Shown here piece by piece: positions 1 to 8,920 of a stretch of DNA of 64,000 nt. The translations under genes were made by a program, and so were the position numbers. Source of the stretch: Herbaspirillum autotrophicum (GTDB lineage: Bacteria > Pseudomonadota > Gammaproteobacteria > Burkholderiales > Burkholderiaceae_D); the NCBI RefSeq assembly GCF_001189915.1, contig NZ_LFLS01000016.1, forward strand, positions 62,001 to 126,000, given 5' to 3'. Each line of letters opens with the position of its first letter. The stretch's first letter is position 1. A model generated the notes under the pieces. It had not been told where the DNA came from. It worked only from the letters and a program-made list of their open reading frames with translations, and searched no databases.

Positions 1-511
<511 letters not shown>

Positions 512-1423
512 ATGCGCCGCTATACGATCCGACAACTCGATACGTTTCTGGAGGTCGCGCGCGAGCTTTCCGTATCACGTGCCGCCGAGAATCTGCATGT
601 GACGCAGCCGGCAATTTCGATGCAGATGAAGCAGCTGGAAGAGGCAGTCGGTTTGCCGTTGTATGAACAGGTGGGACGCAAAATCCGGCTGACCGACGCC
701 GGTCAGGATTTCCAGCAATACGCCATTTCCGCCGTGGCGCAACTGAAGCAACTGGAAGATGCGATGGCCGAACGGCGCGGAATACGCAAAGGCCGCGTGG
801 ATCTCGCCATCGTCAGTACTGCCAAATATTTCGTACCGATGTTGCTGGTGCGTTTCCGCAAGAAATTTCCGGATATCGAAGTCAAACTGCAATTGCACAA
901 CCGCGACAACATCATGAGTCTGCTCGGTCGCAATGAAATCGATCTGGTCATCATGGGACGCGCACCGGACGATATGGAATGTGCGGCGACGGTCTTCGCC
1001 ACCAATCCGATGGGCGTCATCAGCGCGCCGGAACATCCGTTGTCACGCCGGCGCAGTGCGCCGTTATCGATACTCAGGGATCAGGAATTCGTGGTGCGCG
1101 AAGATGGCTCCGGCACGCGTCAGTTGATGGAACGCGTATTTGCCGAACACGGCATCAACCCGCCCATCGTGATGGAAATGCCGAGCAATGAAACCATCAA
1201 GCAGGCCGTGATGGCCGGCATGGGACTGAGTTTCCTGTCACTGCGCACGATCCGCCATGAACTGGCCAGCGGCCATCTGGTGCTGCTCGACATCAAGGGC
1301 TTGCCGATCGTGCGCCACTGGCATGTGACGCATCTTGCTTCCAAGCGTTTGTCACCGGCGGCGCAGGCATTAAAATCATTTTTGATTGAAGAGGCGGGAC
1401 CGCTGATCAATTTGTGGGCGTGA
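512..1423 (+). CDS. cbbR: LysR-type regulator of the Calvin-cycle operon
   Basis: A 303-residue LysR protein. The N-terminal winged helix-turn-helix (about residues 4-62) contains SVSRAAENLHVTQPAIS, and LYEQVGRKIRLTDAGQDF is the typical CbbR wing and linker. The C-terminal two-thirds is a LysR substrate-binding domain, which in CbbR proteins senses cell metabolites such as NADPH or sugar phosphates. The assignment rests on its divergent position next to cbbL as well as on sequence: it would bind the 401-511 spacer and switch cbb genes on during autotrophic growth. No strong Shine-Dalgarno precedes the ATG. It converges with the next gene, leaving only 12 bp between the stop codons. Confidence 0.9.
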   Translation: MRRYTIRQLDTFLEVARELSVSRAAENLHVTQPAISMQMKQLEEAVGLPLYEQVGRKIRLTDAGQDFQQYAISAVAQLKQLEDAMAERRGIRKGRVDLAIVSTAKYFVPMLLVRFRKKFPDIEVKLQLHNRDNIMSLLGRNEIDLVIMGRAPDDMECAATVFATNPMGVISAPEHPLSRRRSAPLSILRDQEFVVREDGSGTRQLMERVFAEHGINPPIVMEMPSNETIKQAVMAGMGLSFLSLRTIRHELASGHLVLLDIKGLPIVRHWHVTHLASKRLSPAAQALKSFLIEEAGPLINLWA

Positions 1424-1435
1424 TGCCAAGGCCGG

Positions 1436-2359
1436 TCAATCCCCGCGTGAAAGGTCCGGCAAGCCGTCCGCCAATTGACTGGTCCGACCGCGCAACATGC
1501 CCTTGAGCCAGCGGCAGAAATTGCGGCCGGCCTGCACCTGCCGCGTTTGCGAATTCATGTAAGCCCAATAGGTGGCGCCCGAAGCGATCTTTTGCTCGTC
1601 GAGCAACACCAGCGTCCCGGCGCGCAATTGATCCAGTACCAGCAAATGCGGCGCGACAAAAAAACCGGCACCGCCGATGGCTGCCGCTACCGCCAGAAAA
1701 ATATGATCGTACATGGCACCTACATGCAAGCGGTCGGGTGAAATATCCTTGGCCACCGCCCAGGTCGCGAGGATGTCGGGGCGCGACGTGGTGGCAATCA
1801 TGGGCCAGCGATGCGGCGCCTGCGTCCGATGCTTCTGCACCAGATGCGGCGCACCCACGCAGACCAATTCTTCTTGCAACAATTCCCAGCTTTCCGTATT
1901 CGGCATGGTCAGATCGCGCGTGATCAGCACATCGAACTCATCCTGCGGCTGCGGCGGCGACAAGGACGTGATGAGATCGACCCGCAGCGGTGATTGCGCC
2001 ATGAATGCGCCCAGCATCGGCACTACCACGGTCATCGCAAAACTCGGCATGGAGGTACGCACCATCAGCCGCTCGCTGTTGTTTTCACCCTGAAACATTT
2101 GCTGTGTAGCGAGTTCGATGGTCGCCACCGCATCCTTGACCGCGTCGTAGTACTGCGACCCGGCAGTGGTCAGTGCAATGGTCGCCCCGCGCCGTTCAAA
2201 CAACTTGATACCGGCCGCTTTTTCCAGCGTCGCCACATGGCGACTGACCGCGCTTTGGGTAATGCCCAGCGCCGCTGCCGCGCGGGTAAAGGTGCCATGG
2301 CGACCAATAGTGACGAAGGCGCGGATCGCCGTCAGCGGGACATCAAGATTTTTCAGCAT
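1436..2359 (-). CDS. LysR-type regulator, probable activator of the phosphonate operon
   Basis: A 307-residue LysR protein of the GcvA-like type. The DNA-binding domain (residues about 7-66) has GTFTRAAAALGITQSAVSRH followed by KLFERRGATIALT; the rest is a LysR effector-binding domain. It is transcribed away from the ABC transporter and phosphonopyruvate hydrolase operon starting at 2481, with a 121 bp spacer. Divergent LysR genes usually control their neighbour, so this is the likely counterpart of the PalR regulator described beside phosphonopyruvate hydrolase in Variovorax sp. Pal2. In that model the inducer would be phosphonoalanine or phosphonopyruvate. The family is clear; the target and inducer are inferred from position. 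Confidence 0.85.
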   Translation of the reverse strand: MLKNLDVPLTAIRAFVTIGRHGTFTRAAAALGITQSAVSRHVATLEKAAGIKLFERRGATIALTTAGSQYYDAVKDAVATIELATQQMFQGENNSERLMVRTSMPSFAMTVVVPMLGAFMAQSPLRVDLITSLSPPQPQDEFDVLITRDLTMPNTESWELLQEELVCVGAPHLVQKHRTQAPHRWPMIATTSRPDILATWAVAKDISPDRLHVGAMYDHIFLAVAAAIGGAGFFVAPHLLVLDQLRAGTLVLLDEQKIASGATYWAYMNSQTRQVQAGRNFCRWLKGMLRGRTSQLADGLPDLSRGD

Positions 2360-2480
2360 GATTAAAACTCATCCTGTTATGCGTTGATTGAGATAGTGGC
2401 GCTTTTCTGTCACATGACTGTAATAGTACATTGCAATCATTGCGGCCTCAGTTTGACCCATCTCTCACGAAAGGTAAATC

Positions 2481-3464
2481 ATGTTGCAGCAGTCGCGTCT
2501 ACTATCTTTATTACTCATAACGGTAGGTTTCCTGGCAAAGCCGGTCACGGCTGCCGAAGTGGTCTTGTACTCCTCCAACAATGTGGAAACCGTGAACCGG
2601 GTGGTAGACCTGTTCACCAAAGAAAATCCTGATATCAAGGTAGCCGTGGTGCGGGCCGGCACCGGGGCGCTGATGCAACGGATCAAGGCCGAGGCGGCCA
2701 ATCCGCTCGGCGACATGTTCTGGTCCGGCGGGCTGGCGACGATGGCCGAGTTCAAGGCGCAATTCGAACCCTACGCATCGCCGCAGGCAAGCACCATTCC
2801 GGCGGCCTATCGCGGCCCCGACGGCCTGTGGCTCGGCACCAATGTGCATCTCAACGTGTTGATGGTGAATACCCGCCAGATTACCGATGGCCCGTTGCCG
2901 AAAAGCTGGGCCGATCTGGCCGATCCGCGCTGGAAAGGCCGGCTGGTGATCCCCGATCCGGAACGCACCAGCGCTTCTTACGTGGCCTTGTACGGTTTGC
3001 AAAAAACCCTCGGCAAGGACATGCTGAGCCGCATCGCCCGCAATGCCACCATCGTCGGCACCACTTCGGCAGCTTATGACGGCGTTGCCAAGGGTGAATT
3101 TGCGGTAGCACTGACCATGGAATATGCCGCCTATGAATATGTGGCCGGCGGTCTCAAGGAAATCAAACTGGTCTACCCGACCGAAGGCACCTTCATGTCG
3201 GTCGAGGGCATGGCCTTGATCAAGGGCGCCAAGCATCCGGCGGAAGCACGTCGTCTGTATGAATTCCTGGCTTCCAAAAAAGCCCAGGCCGAGATCTTCA
3301 AGTCGGCCTATCGCCGCCCGCTGCGCACCGACATTGATGTCAGCGCCTTGTCGACCTTGCCGGCACTCAATAGCGTCAAAGTCGCACCGCTCGATGACAA
3401 CAAAATGGCACAGGAACGCTCCGCCTTTCTGGCCGAGTGGCGTCAAATCATCTCCGCCCGCTGA
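2481..3464 (+). CDS. ABC transporter periplasmic binding protein, probable phosphonoalanine uptake
   Basis: A 327-residue family 1 extracellular solute-binding protein. A signal peptide spans roughly residues 1-24, ending PVTAAE. The body shows the Fe(III)/2-aminoethylphosphonate binding-protein pattern: VVLYSSNNVETVNRVVDLF near the mature N-terminus and DMFWSGGLATMAEF. AAAGG at 2470-2474 precedes the ATG. It is the first gene of a tight operon with an ATPase, a two-domain permease, an aminotransferase and phosphonopyruvate hydrolase. Related proteins bind ferric iron, putrescine or phosphonates; the downstream enzymes make a phosphonate amino acid the most likely ligand here (inference). Confidence 0.85.
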   Translation: MLQQSRLLSLLLITVGFLAKPVTAAEVVLYSSNNVETVNRVVDLFTKENPDIKVAVVRAGTGALMQRIKAEAANPLGDMFWSGGLATMAEFKAQFEPYASPQASTIPAAYRGPDGLWLGTNVHLNVLMVNTRQITDGPLPKSWADLADPRWKGRLVIPDPERTSASYVALYGLQKTLGKDMLSRIARNATIVGTTSAAYDGVAKGEFAVALTMEYAAYEYVAGGLKEIKLVYPTEGTFMSVEGMALIKGAKHPAEARRLYEFLASKKAQAEIFKSAYRRPLRTDIDVSALSTLPALNSVKVAPLDDNKMAQERSAFLAEWRQIISAR

Positions 3465-3487
3465 ACACGTAAAAGGAGGAGATGAGC

Positions 3488-4561
3488 ATGCAAGTTGCAT
3501 TTGAAAATATTGACCAGAGCTATGGCAAGCAAGCCTTGTTTCGCCAGTTGCATCTGACGATACCGAGCGGCAAGCTGTTCACGCTGCTGGGACCGTCAGG
3601 TTGCGGCAAAACCAGCTTGCTGCGGATGCTGGCCGGATTCATCAAACCTGACAGCGGCCGCATCCTGTTTGGCGGCGCCGATGTCACGGCGGTGCCGGTC
3701 AACCGGCGCGGCGTCGGCATGGTGTTTCAAGACTATGCGTTGTTTCCGGATCGTTCGATTGTGGCCAATGTCTGCTACGGTCTGGCGGCGCGCAACATCG
3801 CCAACGATCAGGCCACCGAACGCGCACTCGCCATGCTCAAACGGGTCGGGCTGGAGGCATTTGCCGATCGCGCGCCATCGGCACTGTCCGGCGGCCAGCG
3901 TCAGCGCGTGGCGATGGCGCGGGCGCTGGTGATCGAACCCAAGCTGCTGTTGCTGGACGAACCGCTATCGGCGCTCGATGTGAAACTGCGCGTCGAATTG
4001 CGCAGCATGATCCGCGAATTGCAAATCGAAGCCGGCATCACTACGGTATTCGTGACGCATGATCAGGAAGAAGCGCTGGCAATGTCGGATCAGATTGCCG
4101 TCATGGATCGCGGTCGCATTGTGCAGCTCGGTACTCCGCGCGAAGTTTACAGCCGTCCCGGTACCACGTTCGTTGCCGATTTTGTCGGCAGCGCCAATCT
4201 GATCAGCATCACGCAAGAGCTGCCCGCGAGCAACGGCTTGCGCCGGTTGGCTTCAGCGGCCGGGGTATTGCTGACCAACAGTGCGGTGCCATTTCAAGCG
4301 GGCGTCAAACTGGCGGTGCGCAGTGAAGAAATTTCATTCGCCGATGCTGATGCGCATATCGGCGCCGCCGGCGATGGCCAGCTCGCCGGCGTAGTCGAAC
4401 ATGTCGAATTTCGCGGCAGCCTGACCAGCTATACCGTACATACCCGGGCCGGCATGATTACCGTCGCCAGTAGCGGCAACCGCGACCAGCGGCAGCGCAC
4501 ACGCGGTGAAAACGTGTTGCTGCAGTTGCCATCCGATGCCCATCTGGTGGGGACCGCATGA
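3488..4561 (+). CDS. ABC transporter ATP-binding protein (PotA/FbpC type)
   Basis: A 357-residue importer ATPase. Walker A is GPSGCGKTSLL (about residues 36-46), the signature is LSGGQRQRVAMARAL, Walker B is LLLLDEPLSALD and the switch histidine is in VFVTHDQEEAL. The C-terminal part is a TOBE-like regulatory domain. The ATG at 3488 is chosen over 3482 because AGGAGG at 3474-3479 sits 8 bases upstream of 3488 but only 2 from 3482. The stop overlaps the permease start by four bases (ATGA), which implies coupled translation. It would power uptake through the product of the next gene. Confidence 0.9.
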   Translation: MQVAFENIDQSYGKQALFRQLHLTIPSGKLFTLLGPSGCGKTSLLRMLAGFIKPDSGRILFGGADVTAVPVNRRGVGMVFQDYALFPDRSIVANVCYGLAARNIANDQATERALAMLKRVGLEAFADRAPSALSGGQRQRVAMARALVIEPKLLLLDEPLSALDVKLRVELRSMIRELQIEAGITTVFVTHDQEEALAMSDQIAVMDRGRIVQLGTPREVYSRPGTTFVADFVGSANLISITQELPASNGLRRLASAAGVLLTNSAVPFQAGVKLAVRSEEISFADADAHIGAAGDGQLAGVVEHVEFRGSLTSYTVHTRAGMITVASSGNRDQRQRTRGENVLLQLPSDAHLVGTA

Positions 4562-6216
4562 TCGCCGGCAAACTCAGGCGCGATCCGGCATGGCTGGCCG
4601 TCGCATTGCTTGCCATCGGTCTGATGATGGTATTTCTGTTGTGGCCGCTGGTATCGATGCTGGGAAAATCCTTCGTCAATACAGATGGACAATGGGGCTT
4701 GCATGGCTACGTGCGTTTCTTTTCCGAAGCTTCTTATCGCGACGTATTTTTCAACACCTTGATTCTCGGGGTCGCGGTGACCTTCTTCTCGATGTTGACC
4801 GGTGGTGCGCTGGCATTGGTGGTAGCCCGCTGCACATTCCCGTTGGCCGGGCTGGTGCTGTTTTTGCCGCTGATCACGATGGTGATTCCGGATGTCGTGG
4901 TGGCCGCCTCATGGGTGCTGATACTCGGCAAACAAAGCTTGGTCAACAACTGGCTCAGCCCGTTCGGCATCGAACTGCCGTCCCTGTATTCGTGGTGGGG
5001 GCTGGTCTTTGTGATGACGCTCAACAATTACGTCTTCGCTTTCGTGGCAGTGCTGGTTGGCCTGAAATCGATGGATCGCAATCTGGAAGAGGCGGCACTG
5101 AGTCTGGGACGTCCGCTGTCGGGTGTGCTGCTGGGCGTCACGCTGCCGCTGTTGCTGCCATCGGTATTCGCCGGGGCCTTGATTGTGTTTACTCATGTGA
5201 TCGGCAGTTTCGGCGTACCGGCGATTCTTGGCGCGCGCACACCGGTATTGGCGGTCAAGGCCTATAACGAATTCGTCAGTGAAATGGGCGGTAATCCGCA
5301 AATGCAAACCACCATGGCCTCGTTGCTGGTTTATCTCGGCGCCGGTTTGCTGTTGTTGCAGAAGTTCGTGGTTGAGCGGCGTCAATTTCAAATGGAATCC
5401 GGACGCACGCCGCTGACATTCCCGCTCAAGGGCGGCAAAGCTACGGCAGCGGCCGGCAGCGTGTTGCTGATCGTGGCGTTGTCATTGTTGCCGGCACTGG
5501 TGGTCTTGATCACCGCCTTCACGCCTTCGGTGGGACCGGTATTGCAATACGGCGGCTTTACGCTCAACCATTTCCGGTACGCCTTGCTGCGCGCACCGGA
5601 ACCTTTGTACAACTCGCTGTTCCTGTCGACCATCGCGACCCTGACCGGTGTGGTGTTTTCGATTGCCGCGGCCTATCTGATCGTCAAACGCCGTTCACTG
5701 ATCACGCATGTGCTGGATGTGCTGGTGACCTTGCCGCTGACGATCGCCGGCACCGTACTCGGTATCGCCCTGATCAATTCATTCAGCACCGGGCCGCTGG
5801 CGCTGACCGGCACCTGGGTCATCATGGCGCTGGCATATTTTCTGCGCCGCGTGCCAAGCAGCGTGCGCTCGGCAACCGGACCATTGCATAACCTCAAGGA
5901 CTCGATTGAAGAAGCCTCCATGAGTCTCGGGGTCGGTACCCTCGGCAGTTTTTTCCGTGTCGTGCTGCCGGTGATCGGTCCCTCGGTGGGCGCTGCAGCG
6001 GTGCTGATGTGGGTCACCACATTATCGGAACTGTCGGCCACCATCGTTTTGTATTTCGGCGGCATGAACACCATGCCGATTGAAATCTTCCAACAGGTAG
6101 ACAGCGGCCGTCTGGCGCTGGCCTGTGCTTACAGCGTACTGCTGTTATTGACGATCTTCACTCCGCTGGCGCTGGCGCGCTGGATTTTCCGTCTCAAGGT
6201 AGGAACCATAGAATGA
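4558..6216 (+). CDS. ABC transporter permease, two-domain (FbpB-like)
   Basis: A 552-residue inner-membrane protein made of two tandem permease halves, each with about six hydrophobic segments. Each half has the EAA loop that docks the ATPase: LEEAALSLGRPLSG in the first half and IEEASMSLGVGTLG in the second. This fused layout is typical of FbpB iron permeases and of the fused form of the 2-aminoethylphosphonate permeases. It overlaps the ATPase gene upstream and the aminotransferase gene downstream by four bases each, so the importer and the first catabolic enzyme are made together. The substrate is inferred from the operon. Confidence 0.9.
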   Translation: MIAGKLRRDPAWLAVALLAIGLMMVFLLWPLVSMLGKSFVNTDGQWGLHGYVRFFSEASYRDVFFNTLILGVAVTFFSMLTGGALALVVARCTFPLAGLVLFLPLITMVIPDVVVAASWVLILGKQSLVNNWLSPFGIELPSLYSWWGLVFVMTLNNYVFAFVAVLVGLKSMDRNLEEAALSLGRPLSGVLLGVTLPLLLPSVFAGALIVFTHVIGSFGVPAILGARTPVLAVKAYNEFVSEMGGNPQMQTTMASLLVYLGAGLLLLQKFVVERRQFQMESGRTPLTFPLKGGKATAAAGSVLLIVALSLLPALVVLITAFTPSVGPVLQYGGFTLNHFRYALLRAPEPLYNSLFLSTIATLTGVVFSIAAAYLIVKRRSLITHVLDVLVTLPLTIAGTVLGIALINSFSTGPLALTGTWVIMALAYFLRRVPSSVRSATGPLHNLKDSIEEASMSLGVGTLGSFFRVVLPVIGPSVGAAAVLMWVTTLSELSATIVLYFGGMNTMPIEIFQQVDSGRLALACAYSVLLLLTIFTPLALARWIFRLKVGTIE

Positions 6217-7439
6217 ACGACTCCACATCTGAAGCAACGCCGTTTCTGGCCACCCGCGTATTGGGTGCCAAGCCTTCCGCCACCAAGGAAATGACGCATC
6301 TGGCCAATCAACTGCGACTGGCCGGGCGCGACATCATCACGCTGAGCCAGGGCGAGCCGGATTTTCCGACACCGCTGCATGTACGCGAAGCCGCCAAGGC
6401 GGCAATTGATCGCAATGAATCGCGCTATACCGAGGTACCTGGCACGCTGGCCTTGCGCGAAGCGGTGTGCCGCAAGTTCGAACGCGATAACGCGTTGCGG
6501 TTTACGCCGGAACAGGTGCAGGTCGGTTGCGGCGCCAAGCAATTGCTGTACAACGCACTGCAAGCCACCATCAACGATGGCGATGAAGTCGTGATCCCGA
6601 CCCCGGCCTGGGTGTCTTATCCGGAAATGGTATTGCTGGCCGGTGGCACCCCGGTAATCGTGCGCTGCAATGCCGCCAGCGGCTTCAAGATCACGCCCGG
6701 GCAACTGGAAGAAGCGATCACTCCGCGCACCAAATGGATCATGCTCAATTCGCCTTCCAATCCGAGCGGGGCGATCTACAGCGCCGCCGAGCTGGCAGCA
6801 CTGACGGCAGTGTTGTTGCGTCATCCGCAAGTCTGGATCATGGCCGATGACATCTATGAAAAAATTCGTTATGACGCCGCGCCATTTGCCACACCGGCCG
6901 CCGTCACGCCAGAACTGGCAGCCCGCACCCTGACCATCAACGGCGTCTCCAAAGCCTATGCCATGACCGGCTGGCGCGTGGGCTTCGGCGCCGGTCCCAA
7001 GGAACTGATCAAGGCCATGAATCTGGTGCAGTCGCAATCCACGTCACATACCAGTTCGATCAGCCAGGCCGCAGCGATTGCCGCACTCGACGGGCCGATG
7101 GATTTCTTGCCAGGATTTGTCGACGCATTCCGCCAACGCCGCGACCAGGTGGTCGGTGATCTGCGTCAGATCGACGGCATCAGTTGCGATCTGCCACCCG
7201 GCGCGTTCTATGCCTTCCCCGGTTGCATGGGCCTGCTCGGACGACGCGATCCGTCTGGCAATCTGATTTCTACCGATACCGAACTGGCGCTTTATCTGCT
7301 GCGCGAAAGCGGCGTGGCCGTGGTACCCGGTACTGCATTTGAATTGCCCGGCCACTTCCGCGTGTCGTATGCCGCCGCCGATGACGAACTCAAGGCCGCC
7401 ACGGCGCGCATCGCTGCCGCCTGCGCGCGCCTGCAATAA
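6213..7439 (+). CDS. Class I/II PLP aminotransferase, probable phosphonoalanine transaminase
   Basis: A 408-residue fold-type I aminotransferase of the aspartate/aromatic group. Seen in the sequence: SQGEPDFPTP near the N-terminus, LNSPSNPSGA, MADDIYEKI, the PLP-lysine motif VSKAYAMTGWRVG and the C-terminal arginine region GHFRVSYA. The start overlaps the permease stop (ATGA). Lying directly before phosphonopyruvate hydrolase, it most likely moves the amino group of L-phosphonoalanine (2-amino-3-phosphonopropionate) to a keto acid, giving phosphonopyruvate, the role given to PalB in Variovorax sp. Pal2. The substrate is inferred from context; the fold and cofactor are clear. Confidence 0.85.
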   Translation: MNDSTSEATPFLATRVLGAKPSATKEMTHLANQLRLAGRDIITLSQGEPDFPTPLHVREAAKAAIDRNESRYTEVPGTLALREAVCRKFERDNALRFTPEQVQVGCGAKQLLYNALQATINDGDEVVIPTPAWVSYPEMVLLAGGTPVIVRCNAASGFKITPGQLEEAITPRTKWIMLNSPSNPSGAIYSAAELAALTAVLLRHPQVWIMADDIYEKIRYDAAPFATPAAVTPELAARTLTINGVSKAYAMTGWRVGFGAGPKELIKAMNLVQSQSTSHTSSISQAAAIAALDGPMDFLPGFVDAFRQRRDQVVGDLRQIDGISCDLPPGAFYAFPGCMGLLGRRDPSGNLISTDTELALYLLRESGVAVVPGTAFELPGHFRVSYAAADDELKAATARIAAACARLQ

Positions 7440-7462
7440 CGAGATACCCACAGCAAGGATCA

Positions 7463-8338
7463 ATGATGAGCAAAAACAAAATATTGCGTGAAGCCCTCAA
7501 CAGCGGCTCGCTGTTTACCGCGATGGCGGCGCATAATCCGCTGGCGGCAAAGCTGGCCGAACAAGCCGGATTCGGCGGCATCTGGGGCAGCGGTTTTGAA
7601 CTCTCTGCCAGTTATGCAGTACCGGATGCCAATATTCTGTCGATGGGTACCCATCTGGACATGATGCGGGCGATTGCCTCGGTGGTATCGGTGCCGCTGA
7701 TCGCCGATATCGATACCGGTTTTGGCAATGCCATCAACGTCAGTTACATCATCCCGCAATACGAAGCAGCCGGCGCCTCGGCCATCGTGATGGAAGACAA
7801 GACCTTTCCCAAGGACACCAGCCTGCGTGCCGATGGCCGTCAGGAACTGGTGCGGATCGAAGAATTTCAAGGCAAGGTGGAAGCCGCCATCAACGCCCGC
7901 AGCGACACGGATTTTGTGGTGATCGCCCGAGTCGAAGCGTTGATTGCAGGCCAGGGACAGGAAGAAGCAATCCGGCGCGGGCTGGCGTATGCCGACGCCG
8001 GCGCCGATGCGATCCTGATTCATTCCAAGCAAAAGACACCCGATGAAATTCTGTCTTTCATTGCTGCCTGGCCCGGCAAGACACCGTTGGTGCTGGTGCC
8101 GACCGCCTATCCGCAATTGACCGAAGCCGATATTGCCGCGCTGGGCAAAGTCGGTATCGTGATCTACGGTAATCACGCGATCCGCGCTGCCGCCGGCGCC
8201 ATGCGCAAGATCTTTGAACAGATTCGGCGCGATGGCGGAATTGCCAACGCCGACAAGGAAATTCCTGCCGTGGCCGAGATCATCGGTTTGCAAGGCGATG
8301 CATATATGCGCGATCTGGAAGCCAGATTCCTGCGCTGA
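7463..8338 (+). CDS. pphA: Phosphonopyruvate hydrolase
   Basis: A 291-residue protein of the PEP mutase/isocitrate lyase superfamily. It cleaves the C-P bond of 3-phosphonopyruvate to pyruvate and phosphate. As I recall the Variovorax sp. Pal2 enzyme (PphA/PalA), the two are very similar over their whole length: LFTAMAAHNPLAAKLAEQAG, IWGSGFELSASYAVPDAN, LIADIDTGFGNA (metal-binding aspartates), IVMEDKTFPKDTSLR and VLVPTAYPQLTEADIAALG. It lacks the KKCGH-type motif of isocitrate lyases. It is short, as expected for the hydrolase. The 23 bp gap from the aminotransferase and the importer upstream give a complete uptake-to-pyruvate route that releases phosphate. Confidence 0.93.
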   Translation: MMSKNKILREALNSGSLFTAMAAHNPLAAKLAEQAGFGGIWGSGFELSASYAVPDANILSMGTHLDMMRAIASVVSVPLIADIDTGFGNAINVSYIIPQYEAAGASAIVMEDKTFPKDTSLRADGRQELVRIEEFQGKVEAAINARSDTDFVVIARVEALIAGQGQEEAIRRGLAYADAGADAILIHSKQKTPDEILSFIAAWPGKTPLVLVPTAYPQLTEADIAALGKVGIVIYGNHAIRAAAGAMRKIFEQIRRDGGIANADKEIPAVAEIIGLQGDAYMRDLEARFLR

Positions 8339-8370
8339 TCACAACATTGACCATTTTCCAAGGATTCGGA

Positions 8371-8877
8371 ATGCGTGACAACAAGGTAATTTTTTCCGGT
8401 GCCGGCGGCACCGTAACACTGCCGGTGACGCCCCTGAACGGGCGCGAAGATGGCGGCCATTTGCTGGTCAACCCGCCACGCGAAGTGTGGGAACGCAGCG
8501 AATTGACGGCATCAGAGCTGATGCACTGGTCATTTCTGGTTGCGGCGACCGGCGCAGCGATGCTGGCCACACTGCCGCAACTGAAGGATGCCTGCCTCAA
8601 TTATTGGGAAGCCGGCAACTGGTCGCTGCATGACACCGCGCCCCCGGTCGGCAGCAAAAATCCACGCGACCACCGGCGCGTGCATCTGCACATCTTCGGC
8701 CGCAGCAGAACTGCCAGCCATGCAGATTGGCAATGGGGTGAATCACCGCGCTTTCCGGCCTGCATCGATGCAAAAAAATGGTCGTCGCAGTTCGCCATAC
8801 TGACGCCCGATGAGTGCCGCCGGATCAGCGCCGGAATTGAAGTCCTGTTGCAGGAAAAATTCAATCTCGCGCACTGA
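8371..8877 (+). CDS. Unrecognised small protein, possibly HIT-like, at the end of the phosphonate operon
   Basis: A 168-residue soluble protein starting 32 bp after pphA, with AAGGA seven bases before the ATG at 8371. I do not recognise it with certainty. The segment HRRVHLHIFGRSR near residue 105 resembles the His-x-His core of HIT-superfamily hydrolases and transferases, and NPPREVWERSELTASEL resembles the helix region before such cores. There is no signal peptide or membrane segment. If it is HIT-like it could act on a nucleotide or phosphoester linked to phosphonate use, but the third histidine of a classic HIT triad is not obvious. Co-transcription with pphA is likely from spacing. Confidence 0.6.
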   Translation: MRDNKVIFSGAGGTVTLPVTPLNGREDGGHLLVNPPREVWERSELTASELMHWSFLVAATGAAMLATLPQLKDACLNYWEAGNWSLHDTAPPVGSKNPRDHRRVHLHIFGRSRTASHADWQWGESPRFPACIDAKKWSSQFAILTPDECRRISAGIEVLLQEKFNLAH

Positions 8878-8920
8878 TTGGATGGCATACTCAGTGGCTT
8901 GAGACCATTTCACCGATATC

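Noticed and set aside
2511-3500. 329-codon minus-strand frame across the phosphonate binding-protein gene
   Set aside because: It lies wholly within a clear binding-protein gene, has no ribosome site and no recognisable motif.
7463-8338. PEP mutase, isocitrate lyase or methylisocitrate lyase
   Set aside because: Full-length resemblance to phosphonopyruvate hydrolase, lack of the lyase KKCGH-type motif and the transaminase/importer context argue against these.
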